Origin: Gnetum montanum
Taxonomy: Eukaryota > Streptophyta > Gnetopsida > Gnetales > Gnetaceae
Assembly: GCA_015680685.1 (NCBI GenBank)
Contig: MNCI01004505.1
Coordinates: forward strand, 559,571 to 623,570
Direction of reading: 5' to 3'
Length of the DNA: 64,000 bases
Shown: positions 31,191-42,119 of the stretch, one piece after another
Position numbering within the stretch: the stretch's first letter is position 1
How the letters are laid out: every line of letters begins with the position of its first letter
Program-made: the position numbers and the translations under genes
The notes under the pieces: generated by a model
What the model was told of the DNA's origin: nothing
What the model saw: only the letters and a program-made list of their open reading frames with translations
The model's database searches: none

Positions 31191-32492
31191 GTAGGATTAA
31201 TAAATATTTTTTATTTTCTTTAATTTTGAAATTTTTGTTTTTCAGTTTTTCACTTTTCAACTTATTGTTTGATGTTTTTGCCTTTTTGTCTTTTTATCTT
31301 TTTTCCTTTTTATGAGTAATCTCATCTAGGAATAAAACACTCATGTGAACCATTGGTTGAGGTGTTATTTTATGCTATCAAGTCTTAGGTGACTAATTAT
31401 TTGAACAGCGAGCCCACAACATCCATCCACCCATTCTATTAATAAGGGGTTCTACCCTGGGTACAATGATATTCTTAATCATTAAAACTTAAAGTAAACT
31501 TGTGTTATTATACCCAGAGTGAAGAAGGATGGACTACGCAGGAAGAACGTGACATTTGTGGGAGTTATCATGCAGCTTGGTTGTACTAAGATCCTTGTAG
31601 ATCTAATGAAAAATGGGAGTAAGAGTAATCAAAAGGTACTCAATCAAGGAAAAATAATGCTATTCTTAGGGGGTCCCATTGGAAAGACATGTACCCATGC
31701 CTGAAGGTAGGAGGCTTCTCTGGATTAAGCATTCAAAAAAAAAAGAGTGTGTGGCAAAGAGACCACACAAAAAGAACAAAGGGAAAAAAACACACATGTG
31801 TGCTGCAAAGTAAAAATCACTCCTCCCTTGAACAAAATGCCAAGTGATCATACACCTTGCTATCATGATGCTCTTATGGTTGTCCATCATGGGATGAAAC
31901 AATGCGATGTCACTGATCGGAGGAATGGACTTGGTCTTGATTTTGGAGCGATAGGTGAATGACACATTAATCACGTCCTACACTCATGATTCATTGTGCT
32001 CAGGGTCAGTTATCTCATGTCCTAATCTTTGTAGTCCCTTCTACAATTCGCCTCATCTCATTGTTCATATAATTGTGACTTGTGTCTTGTATAGCATTGA
32101 ATTTATATCTCATCACAGTGGTATCAACATGTGTGTGTTTTGTTGCATCGACGTAGATTACATTTAACCCTACTAGTGTCTACAGACATTTTAAGGTGTG
32201 GTTACGCAAGGGCATTATAGGTTGGAACCTGCTTTGGGGAGGACCCACTTGTGTGACTTTTGTAATTTGTACTTTTTGCACACCACCACCTCATCTTACA
32301 CCCTCCAAGTACTTCATTGCCAAATCTATTCTTTCCTTTGTCATCATTTTATCAAATGTTCCTCAAAACCAGGTCCTTTTATGTGTCACCTAAACAAACT
32401 AGGTCCGACATTAAACTTTTAGGGCAACTTTCTTGAAAAAATTTCTAACTCTAAAATCATACTAAGCAAAGAATTTAACATTTATTAAAGTA
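31191..32492. other. Untranslated internal region of element B
   Basis: Starts with a T-rich tract, otherwise no coding signal. It is the intact counterpart of the A region interrupted and partly deleted at the D insertion (A lacks about 32030-32475). Confidence 0.6.
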
Positions 32493-33001
32493 ATGAGTAA
32501 GGTATGAATTCATTGAACGTTTTTCAATAACCTTACTAATAATTGATCTTTGTGTGATTATAGATGGCCCCTAAAAGAAGAAAACATGGAGGACCTTCTC
32601 AAGGTGCAACTAAATGACCAGGGGGAGACAGAGGCCAAGGACCTTATGTAGAACATGTAGAGAAGAAGTCAAAATCATTCAGCATCCATCATGGAACTCC
32701 TGTTACTGCATAATCTATCCAAGCAAAAGGAGGAGACGTCATGGCTCGAGCCTATGAAGAGGAACAATGACTATTTGTAGCATGGCATGTCAAGGCCAAT
32801 CAAGTGTTCTTGCAGCTGTTGTGTCCATGGAAAGTGCCAACTCCATCAAACATTAGAGCATCAACATGGACAGCTCATAATCCATGGATAGAAGAGGAGA
32901 AACTTCAAGCACTTCTTCAACAGTATCACTCTCAGAAGCCTGGAGCACAGAACAAAGGAAAGGCATCCATGGAGGAGCCACTTCCACAAGGAACCACATG
33001 A
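32493..33001 (+). pseudogene. 3' ORF of element B with intron-like segment
   Basis: ATG 32493, AGT, AAG, then an intron-like stretch 32502-32563 (AAG|GTATGA, TTACTAAT, TTATAG) and ATG 32564. The frame runs to 33001 with three stops (TGA, TAA, TGA). Readable parts: MAPKRRKHGGPSQGATK, then FVAWHVKANQVFLQLL, NPWIEEEKLQALLQQY and KASMEEPLPQGTT. About 146 codons, far shorter than the homologous F ORF (about 950). Function unknown; N-terminus basic, C-terminus helical. Confidence 0.55.
32502..32563 (+). other. Intron-like 62-nt segment of element B
   Basis: Same length and signals as 17834-17895 in A. Acceptor TATAG abuts ATG. Confidence 0.55.
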
Positions 33002-33171
33002 GTTCCAATAAATTTTGTAATTCTGTGTTTGTATCCTAAATTTGTTGTGTTCAACTCTCCACTGTGGCATGAATAAATTTTTAGTTAGTTAATAATCCCA
33101 TACTTATCCATTGTGTAATCAATTGAACTTGTTCCTCACTTTCTTTGACTCAAGGATGAGTTGTTATTCAG

Positions 33172-33182
33172 TCATGGGGGTA
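33172..33182 (+). promoter_or_regulatory. Polypurine tract of element B
   Basis: TCATGGGGGTA directly before TGATGAATC. Confidence 0.75.
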
Positions 33183-34071
33183 TGATGAATCATGGTTTGC
33201 CAAGTGCTCTTATCAAACCCCCGATATCAGACCCTCGATATCGAGTATGCAATATCGAGGCCTGCCAAGCGATATCGAACATCCAATATCGTGACCAGCC
33301 TCATTGCCTATAAATAAGATGTGGCACACTTGGTTTTGGCATTAGGTCTTAGTCCCTTACCCAAACTCTTATAGTTTTTCCTTCTTAGAGTTAGAATGGT
33401 TTCTCAGTGCATGCCTGCAGTGTGATGATTGTAATTGTACGACATCCTTTATTCGAGTGTGACATACTTGGACATGTACATGACTGGAAATAAAGATTGA
33501 GATTACTTCATCATTGCAGCATTAACTTCGTTTAATTATTTAATTTTTATTGTTATTTATTGCTTTCGTAGTTGACATCTCTTTACCCTAAACTCCTATT
33601 AAACATGGAATGAGTACGACTTAATCACGAGCGTTTAAGTGTGACTACTTGGTATCCTAGTAGCGTACCTAGGCCATGTGCTTGGTAATCCCAGTAGTAG
33701 TCATGCACGAGGTCTAAGATGTGTATGGATAATTAAGGAACGGATGTTCATTGCACTTAGGCTAGCTTAGATTCTCTCTCCCTATCTCCTATTAGTTTAG
33801 GTTTTCTCTTCCTTTTTCTCTTAGCTTAATTAAAGATATTTTTCCATTGCCTCTAGGAGTAGCACTAGGTTAGAAACCACATCATACACCTCACTCTAGA
33901 ATAAACCATACGTGACAAAGCAAATACTAGTCTAGGTGGGAAGACAACAAACTGTGATCAATGAGTAACTATCCAGATACCACAACTAGCCCATCTACAA
34001 AGTTCGATCGGATCGTGTGTGAAATGCTTGTATTTGTATGGTTGAGTGTAGGGGTACCTCACCACTCATCA
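33183..34071 (+). repeat. 3' LTR of element B (889 bp)
   Basis: Starts TGATGAATCATGG, ends CACTCATCA, TATAAATA at 33309-33316; followed by the target duplication atcac. Confidence 0.95.
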
Positions 34072-34076
34072 ATCAC

Positions 34077-34407
34077 TGTTCATGATAGCACTAGTGGAGC
34101 TAGGGCTTGAACTAGTAGCATGAGAATATCAAGTGTTGGAACACCTTTCTAGAGACTATCAACCAACAAAAGTCCAACTTTGGATAGATAAAGTGATGTT
34201 AGCCTACCATGAAGCATCTAAGAATAAAAAGGTCTTGATCACATTGACCTCTCAGTCAAGAAAGAAGGACACTAAGCTTCCATTAGGGAAATCTTAGTGC
34301 CAAGATCCTCCTCCCCTTGCTGAGGATAATATAACTCATTAATTGTTACATTCAACCTTGGTAAGAAACCAAAGTAAGGGGAGAATTAGATACAAAACTA
34401 GGGAAAT
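34077..34407 (+). repeat. Gag-head tandem array, copy 3, right part
   Basis: Completes copy 3; 268 + 331 bp gives 599 bp, equal to copy 2. Confidence 0.85.
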
Positions 34408-34988
34408 ATTGTATTCAAGTCACAATACAAAAAGAAAAAATTGAAAATATCTTCTTCTTGTAGGATTAATTTTGTACTTGTTGATGATCTTAACAAATAG
34501 AAAAAATATTAATGAGATATCTTTAAAAATAAGGGTTTTCTATGTTTATCTAGATCCATGTTATTTAGATTTCACTTTCATCCTTCACCAAAATGATTAA
34601 CTACACTAGAGAGACCTAAAGGGTAATGTGGTTTTGCCACCTAATTATGCTATTCCCTCACTATTCATGGTAGCATTAATGAAGCTATGGCTTAAACTAG
34701 TAGCCCAAGCATATCAAGTGTCAAAACACCTCTCTAGAGATGATCAACCAACAAAATTCCAACTTTGGATAGATAAACTCATGCTAACCTATAAGGAAGC
34801 ATCTAAGAATGAAAAGGTCTTGATCACACTAACCTCCCAGTCAAGAAAGGACACTGAACTTCCATTAGGTCAATCTTAATGCCAAGATCCTCCTTCCTTT
34901 GGTGAGGATAATACAACTCATTAATTGTTACATTCAACCTTGGTAAGCAATAGAGATAAGGGGAGAACTGGACACAGAACTAGGGAAA
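34408..34988 (+). repeat. Gag-head tandem array, copy 4 (about 581 bp)
   Basis: Last copy. The open stretch 34628-34879 (83 codons) encodes the IPSLFMVALMKLWLKLVAQA helix region and WIDKLMLTYKEAS. After 34988 the sequence continues into the gag linker instead of another copy. Confidence 0.85.
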
Positions 34989-35290
34989 CCTTAAGGCTAA
35001 TGTCCCCCATCCATTAGTCAAAAGAATAACCAAGGAACCAAATAAAGAGTGTAAGCCAGCATAACTCTCCTAGTTCATCATCCCCTTTATCATCAATCTC
35101 TAACAAGAGTGAGCATGACCAAGATTGTGGAGGAACTGATCATGGCCACGTGGGGATGATAGAAGACCTCGTCAAAGAGATGAGAGAAGGGAACATAGAT
35201 AGCAAACAAGAAGAGGAAACATCATCAAGAGAGAAGTTGTAATGAATGTAATGACTATGATGCTACTAGAAGGATGATAAACATCTTAAA
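34989..35290 (+). pseudogene. Gag linker remnant of element G
   Basis: Ser-rich then charged reading (for example GHVGMIEDLVKEMREGN), in the position of the hydrophilic gag linker. Cut at about 35300 by the truncated LTR of element F. The rest of G is not in the window. Confidence 0.45.
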
Positions 35291-35300
35291 GGTAGTTCAT

Positions 35301-35876
35301 ATGGTTAAGTGTAACTAAGGTAGTTCATATGAATGTATACTTATGTCCTAACATAAGTATTCGGTCCCACTTATCGTACACATCCTGAAAGCGCTACAAC
35401 ACTACTGGGTTACCAAGTGCAAGCACTACTAGGATTACCAAGCATTAATGTTATGCTCGAGATGGTTGTACTTATGTGTATTAATTAATTATAATTAATT
35501 AACTAAGGACATGAAAGTAAATTTCATGAATAGTAAAGTACATTAAAGTAAATATTAAACTATTTCCAAATGTTGTAAGGTAATTTAAGAAGTTCATATT
35601 TATTGTTGTTACACCAAAGTGTTTAGGTACATCAGTGCTCAAATAAGGATCCGTACACTTCTTAACTCCTACTATCGGTAGTTAAAAAATATTCTAACTA
35701 TTAGGACTACAAACTGTAAAAACTTTATTAAGCTATGGAATAATCAATGCCATAAATGTTGCAAGTGCGTGCATTTATATAGGTTGAACTAGATGCCATG
35801 TTGACACATTTTCGTCAATGCATTAGATCATGCATCGATGGGGATGCATTGATGCAACCCATACAATGATTCATCA
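35301..35876 (-). repeat. 3' LTR of element F, truncated (576 bp)
   Basis: Ends ATTCATCA at 35876; homologous to 47341-48014 with an internal deletion. The outer 167 bp found in the right LTR are missing. 'ggtagttcatatg' occurs twice at the break (35291 and 35319). Confidence 0.85.
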
Positions 35877-35886
35877 TACCTCCATG
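35877..35886 (-). promoter_or_regulatory. Polypurine tract of element F
   Basis: Minus strand CATGGAGGTA directly before TGATGAATC, like the B tract. Confidence 0.7.
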
Positions 35887-36114
35887 ATTTATTGAAAGAT
35901 CATCCTTGAGTGTAAAAAGAGGAATAAGCTTTTTACAAAATTTGGGAAGGTATGGAACCATTACTTGACTAATTGACTCAAAAAATTGATGCCAAGTGCC
36001 CAAGTGTAATAATTTACAGTGATTACAAAAATAGGTTTTCATTAAAACAAAATTACACACCTTTATAAAAACTTATAGTTGAAAATCCTATGATAGTTGA
36101 AGACAAGGACAAGA

Positions 36115-38963
36115 TCAAATGGCCCCAAGAGGTGGAGGCTCCTGAGGTGCTGAAGGACCTTCCCCTATCTCTAGTGCACATGGTGGTTGAGGCTAAGGTA
36201 GTTGTAGCTATCCTACTGTAGCTACTGCTTCTAGTGAAAGATGAAAGACATCCAATAGTGCCTTCATCTTCTTCTCCTTAGTTTAGGAATTGTACACAAT
36301 CCATGCAGCATCGTCAATGTGTGTTAAGACGTGAACATCTCATAGAAAGGGCATGGTAGGGAACAACTTCTTAACATTGATGAACCAAGAAATGAACTCT
36401 TTATGTTCGATGTCAAATGTTCAGACAAGGTTTTATAGTTGTTCGTAGTCATTCATTCTCTTAGCTAGGTCCTCAACAACTTATCATTGATTGGTGAATT
36501 GGGCTCTCAGGACTTCAAGCTCCACGTTGGCTATTTTCAACTTCTATTTTGTGTCCTTGTAGTGCTTGAACTCTACCTCGTATAAGAGGTACAAGTTGGC
36601 CACTTATTTTTCTAATTCTGATCTTGGTCTTCTAGCAGTCAACATTGCTAGGTTTAAGTAGCAAAGGTTGGCTAGTTCCATGTACTTAGTCCTCTATTTA
36701 ATTTGCAACTCCTTGAGGTGAATTTCAACCTTGTTATACATGTTGAGTCTATTAAAGATGGGCTGCCACACATCACCTTCTTATTGAAGTTGTTGGATGG
36801 CCTTATTCACCTTTTCCTTGGTTAACTAGATTTCTTTTTCATTCACTTCCTTAAGAAGGCCAACCTAGTTCCTATAGTGAATTTTCACTCTTTCAAATTT
36901 CTAGGCATCATTCTTCCAAGAAACTATCTCAATGGTAGATCATTGGTAAAGGGCATAGACCTTCTCCATTGAGAGATTTATATTTTTTGTAGCCAACCTC
37001 CTCAAGTCCATGCTTACCTTGGCAAGCTACTTCTACAATTGTCACACAAATTCCACCATTTGATCTTTTTGTGTCTCAACATTTCATAGGCAATAGTTGT
37101 CCTTAGTCAAAATTAGATTCTCCTTGTAGACTTCCAACAAGTCCTTCTTGGTCTTGTAGGCCAAGGCCTTTGAGATGGATGCATCAAAAACTATCCTCTC
37201 CTTTGTATTCTCATCCACTTTTAACTTTTCTTAAAGCTATAGAAAAGCTTCATCTCTTATTACACCCTGGTTGAGAATGGTGGGATCAATAAGTTAAGCT
37301 CTCAATTATACAACCTTAGTGGCCAATTATCGATTCTCAGATGTGACCGCCTTGGGTTGGGCATTGGAAATGATGAACTTTCCCCTTACTTCCAATAGTA
37401 GCAACTGGGTGGCAATGATGTTATCCATAAGGTCAAAGGCCTCTATAAGTAGTTGTCTAGTTTTGACCAGTCAATCAAGCACCTCATTGTGTTGGGCTAT
37501 GCTAAGCCTCCCACTAGCTACTCCTACAAATGTTTGCATGTCCCTTAGTATAGAAATGTCTTGTTCAAAGGTTTTAGGAGTGTTCAATGTCTCTACCATT
37601 TGGTCATATACCACCTTTGTCGTTATCTCCTATTCATGGTGTTGCATCACCAGGACAATTGCCCCTTCACCTTTCTCCAAGTGAACCAAGAAACTTGTAG
37701 CATTCCAGAGATCTTTAGAAATCACTGCTATCCTAGGAGGGAAATTACTACTTCTTAGATGCTTGGATTTGATCTTGCAGGCACTTGCATTCTTTGGGTA
37801 AAGAACATGAGCATGGTCTCTTCTAGCCAGTTAATAGTTTTGGTCACTTCATTCAAATGACTTAAAGTTGGCTAGTAGACTAATGGATCCCCACTGCTCA
37901 TTCCTGCTTACTACTACTATAGGAGTTGCTCATGAAGCTTGCACATGCACTCAATGGTAGTGCAAGCCTTCGAAGTTGTTTCATGAGTGGGTGGTGGTGG
38001 TGGCTGCTCCTATTCTTGTAGCTTGACAAGCACTTTGTCCTTTATGATCTCTTGCCAAGAGGTAGTAGGAGCATGACAAAGCATTTCATTGAAATATTGG
38101 GCTATGCATAATTTTTGGATCAGGCCTAAAAAGGAGAGTGTCTTCCTACCACGCTCGTTCTACTTGGAGTGCTTCTTAATTTTGAGAAAGATGAGCCATG
38201 GGAGGTTGACCAGGAATGTACCACTTAGAGTGGCACATACAAGGGTAGAGAAGGTCATGATTTTGCTTAACCTCACCATCGAATTGAGGTGATAGGCTAT
38301 AATTTTGAAGTATGCTCTCTCCACCTTTTTGCGTGCACCGTATTCCTTGAAGTCCACTCCATAGCACCGCTAGACCCATTCCTTTTTAACTTTCAGGTCC
38401 ACCTACATTGAGATCTTCGCCAAGGTTGCGCCCGTGTCTGGTAGCCTGAGGGCCTTTGAGATGGCCTCCATAGAATAGGACACATTAATGTTCTTGATCT
38501 TTATTATGGCATCAACTTGCCTATTATTTTAGAAGAGGTAGGTTTCTTCCATGTACCATTCCCCATTGGATGTAAGGATAAGCCACATGGGAGAACTTTG
38601 TAGTTGAGTTCTAACTTCTTTTAGTGCTAAGTCCAAGAAGGATCCAAAGTTTAGTTCTTAAAGAACTACACTTTGAACCTCCTTGGAATGAATTTATCTT
38701 AGGTATGCCTTTGTCAAAGTGACCTCTAGGTTTGGTCCTAGCCCAGGCACCTTGTCTCTATGGGATTGACTAGTTTCAATAGTGGGAATCTGTTGAATTG
38801 ATTCCACTTTGGGATCCTCCCAAAGAGGTCTCGTCACATGTGTTTCTATTGCTTGTTCTTAGGGCTACTCTAGCTTCTGGCCCCTTCCTCTCCTTAATCA
38901 CTTGTCCCTTAGTTGGGATGGTCCTTCCTCATGTGGGTGTTTGTCTCTTGTTCTAGGTACCAT
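36115..38963 (-). pseudogene. Long 3' ORF of element F, unknown family
   Basis: Starts MVPRTRDKHPHEEGPSQLRD at 38963, right after an acceptor-like GTATAG, and ends PQEPPPLGAI at 36115. About 950 codons in essentially one frame, but with many stops, mostly TAG or TAA where Gln or Trp is plausible, and at least one shift. Readable regions: IIKIKNINVSYSMEAISKAL followed by RLPDTG (about 38450-38510), WLIFLKIKKHSK (about 38170), and from about 37300 to 36500 long heptad-like charged helices (for example NEKEI, LTKEKVNKAIQQLQ, VEIHLKELQIK), suggesting a coiled coil. The tail is Pro-rich. It is the full-length relative of the short 3' ORFs of A and B. I do not recognise the family; extra 3' ORFs in Athila/Tat elements are the natural comparison. 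Confidence 0.65.
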
Positions 38964-39022
38964 CTATACTCACAACCTAACCAAGGATTAGCATTTAATG
39001 TGTACCTTAGATATTTTAATAC
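38964..39022 (-). other. Intron-like 59-nt segment of element F
   Basis: Minus strand CAAG|GTATTA ... GCTAAT ... GTATAG|ATGG. Same place and layout as in A and B. Confidence 0.5.
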
Positions 39023-40880
39023 CTTGTCTCTTTGGATCAGTTACACTTAAGTTAAGTTGTAATTATGGTAAATTTATTATTTTAATATCTACCAAAGTTC
39101 ATTGGTAAGGTTTAACTTAGTTGGATTAGCGATTTTTAATATTATTTTATTAGTTAAGCCTTGTGAAGGTTAGAAAAATTTTGAAAATGTTAATTAGACA
39201 AGTAGTTAGCATCAAAGAATGGAGTTAATTAGACAAGTAGTTAGCAAGATACGGGCTCTAGAAGGTTGTGGGTGTAGAAAACTACAAACAATTCTTAGGC
39301 ATTTGAGGAAAAATGTGAAAAAATGAGTAAGTCCCTAATGTTATTCATAGGCTTTTTATGCTGCGTCAATAGGGATGCATCAATGGAGATGTGTTGATGT
39401 AGCTGTAGGACAAAATTTTTCACATTAAAAATCTAAGTACAAAAAGTAATAATTTTAATGAAATTAGAGTCCAGAGGGAGCCAAAAAAGTCTAGAATAGG
39501 ATGAAATACTGAAAGAGGACAAGAATGAGGCTTGAAAAAGGAGATTTGACTGGAGAATATGGATTAAGGAGTGCAAAGTTAGATGCAACCAATGTGGATT
39601 GTGAAATTTTTGACTGTAGGATGAGCAACAAATAAGGAATTTAACCTTTCCAACTAAGGAGTATGCAAGTGGGTCCTTCCCATAGTAGGCTCATGCCCTT
39701 AATGCCCCATGGATGATTAATGGTTTTGGAAAGTTAAGAATTAAATCACCAAAGAAACCAACAAAGAATCAAGACCGTTAGCAAATGAACACATTAAAAC
39801 CATCATGAAAAGAGGTAGTGAGGTGGTTGATGAGAAGCATAGGTGGCTACGAGGGAGTATGGAATGGAGTCCTGCATTAAGGTCACATAAAGTCTCTTAT
39901 GAAGCATGTGGTAAATATGACCTAATACTGTCCATCCTTAGTCTGAATGAAGACCATCCACTTCCAGTTACCTCACATTGCGACACTTAGACTATTCCAC
40001 CCCTCCAAGGTATAAGAACATCCCCACAAACCACTTACCATTCCAAAGAAAGAAGAAAAAAAAAAGAAGTGAAAAGGGCCTTAGTTAGGTGTGCCTTCAG
40101 GCATGGGTAACATGTCCTTCTAGCCCCATAACCAATGCTTGTAGCTTGTTATTGTCTCTATGGGATGGGCTTTGAATTCCCATGTTTTTTTTCAATGGGA
40201 ACCATACCATGAAAAGACATAGCTTACTATTATTGGTCAATGTAAGAATGGTAAGGGATTCATAGAGATACTCAAGCATCATAGATGGTAGGTAAGTACA
40301 CAAAATGAAAAATCCCCTTATAGTCACACCCTTGTCCATCCACTTAATTCATCCTAGGTTTGGAAAATATCAATATCACATGTTCATTATAAGTTGTTAT
40401 TAGAAGGGATCTCATATTTTCAAAACAAAGGAACACCATAGAGTTGTGTGAAGTGTGGATGACATGGACTTACTTCCTATTAACATGAAAAGAATCAATG
40501 TGTCAATTATTAATGTCAAAATTCAAAGATGGAATCTAGCCATGTGCAATCAAATAATTAATGTAAGTACAAATAACCATCAATCAATAGCTGAAGTTGC
40601 ACTAAGTCCTTGCGGTAATAAAGAAAAAGAAGAAAAACTTAAGAAAGATCCAAAGAAAATAAAGTAAAAATATATAAAAAATTGTAAAATATTCAAGAAA
40701 TGAAAAACCTATGAAGAATGGTATAAAGCAAAAAAGGGTAAAAACTGAGCCACATGTTTGATGTTAGCATGAGTGGCCATCTCCCCCATGACTAAGTTGG
40801 AAAGGGAAGATCTAAAAGATTGATCATGCATGTCCATTTGTTGATGTGTTATTGTTGCTAGCTATCTTGGATTCTTGAAA
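39023..40880 (-). other. Untranslated region between integrase and 3' ORF of element F
   Basis: No coding signal. 39650-40830 is colinear with the 3' parts of D and E. A cluster of 'gcatcaatgg' and 'gatgtgttgatg' words at 39360-39412 resembles U3 of the F LTR. Confidence 0.6.
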
Positions 40881-42110
40881 AGGTTTTATTTGTTGTGTGT
40901 TGACTAACAGCTTTTTTTTTTGAATGATTAGGATGATAGATCATCATGGCCCTAGATGGAAATGTTTTATAGATAATATAAGGTCCCTTCCATAACATTT
41001 GGAACTTAGTTCGTTGTCGCACATGCATGGGATTCCAGTACAGGACCTGATCTCCTTGTTGAAATTTTACCTTCTAATTCTAAGGTCATGAAATTGTTTA
41101 TTGAATTTCCTATGTACTTTGTTGGATGATAAGACCACTAGTTGATTCTCATCTAGCACATTGAGGTTCATCAGTTTTTTTTTTTTTTGTGCTAGGCCTA
41201 GCTCCAAGCTAATGTCACGAGCTATTGATAGTTACAGAGTTATGCTAGGATAGGAAGTGTTGGTAGCTTCTTGTACATGAGTTCATAGGAAGAGTAACTT
41301 ATAGAAAGTTTCCTTATGGATCAATAATCTTGAACGGCATTGTTAAGTTTGGAGCTCTAGTCCCTCTTACATTTACTAACGATTCATGTTAGTATTTTTG
41401 TTATCTCCCTATTAGTGACTTTAGCTTGACCATTAGCTTGGAGGTGGTATGGAGTTATCAATTTATATTCAACCCCCAAGCGTTGCATGAGCTTTCGAAA
41501 AGTGGTATCTATAAAATGAGTTCCATTATTAGAAATAAGTACAAGTGGCATACCAAACCTATTGACAACATATTGTTGTACAAACTAGGCTACCGTAAAG
41601 GATGTATAATTGGTAACGGTTACAACTTTCACCCATTTTGTGCAATAGTCAACACCTGTAATTATGTATGCCTTTTCATTGGACATGGGATTGATGGGCC
41701 CCATGAAATCAATTTCCCAAAGGTCAAAGGGCTCTAGTGGTTGGATCCACTATTGGGGCCCCTCCATATGAGCAATCATCCCTGCATCACGTTGGTAGTG
41801 ATCACAGGAGCAAATGAAGTTATGGATGTTCCTAAAAAGTGTAGGCTAGTAATATCTTGTTATGAGGATTTTAATGGCCATTCACCTCCCAACATAGTGA
41901 CCCCAACAAGGGTCCTCATGTGCATCTTAGATTACACATAGGTGATCAACATCAAGAACATACCATCAAACCATGCCATCTGCACAAACCTTGTAAAGGT
42001 TAATGTTGATCTCCATGAAGTGCTTAACTTGGTGAAGAAACTACTATTTCTTCTTGTTGTTCCATCCTTATGGCATCTCTTGAGTGAGTAGGTGGGTGAG
42101 GATGTTATCA
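40881..42110 (-). pseudogene. Integrase of element F
   Basis: Minus strand: a Zn-binding region (YYWPTLFRNIHNFICSCDHY) in which the last Cys of HHCC appears as Tyr, then LWEIDFMGPI (first catalytic Asp), DYCTKWVKVVTVTNYTSFTV, FGMPLVLISNNGTHFID, where the second catalytic Asp (usually SDxGTHF) is Asn, and LITPYHLQANGQAKVTNREI, where the Glu box is QAKVTN (Glu to Lys-type change). Several stops. It once joined the cDNA to the genome; two of three catalytic acids look lost. Confidence 0.85.
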
Positions 42111-42119
42111 TACTAGTTG

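Larger units (their letters stand above)
22848..34071 (+). mobile_element. Element B: gag-only LTR retrotransposon, TSD atcac, carrying a nested copia
   Basis: LTRs 22848-23736 and 33183-34071 are both 889 bp, and a perfect 5-bp duplication atcac (22843-22847 and 34072-34076) bounds the element. Without the 5.1-kb copia insertion it would be about 6.1 kb: LTR, primer site, gag, Pro/Tyr-rich extension, untranslated region, intron-like segment with 3' ORF, polypurine tract, LTR. No protease or pol of its own. It sits inside copy 3 of the gag-head array. Confidence 0.95.

Noticed and set aside
36118-36190. Plus-strand ATGGCCCCAAGAGG that looks like the start of the 3' ORF
   Set aside because: The surrounding 2.8 kb reads as protein on the minus strand; this is the reverse of its Pro-rich tail and stops quickly.
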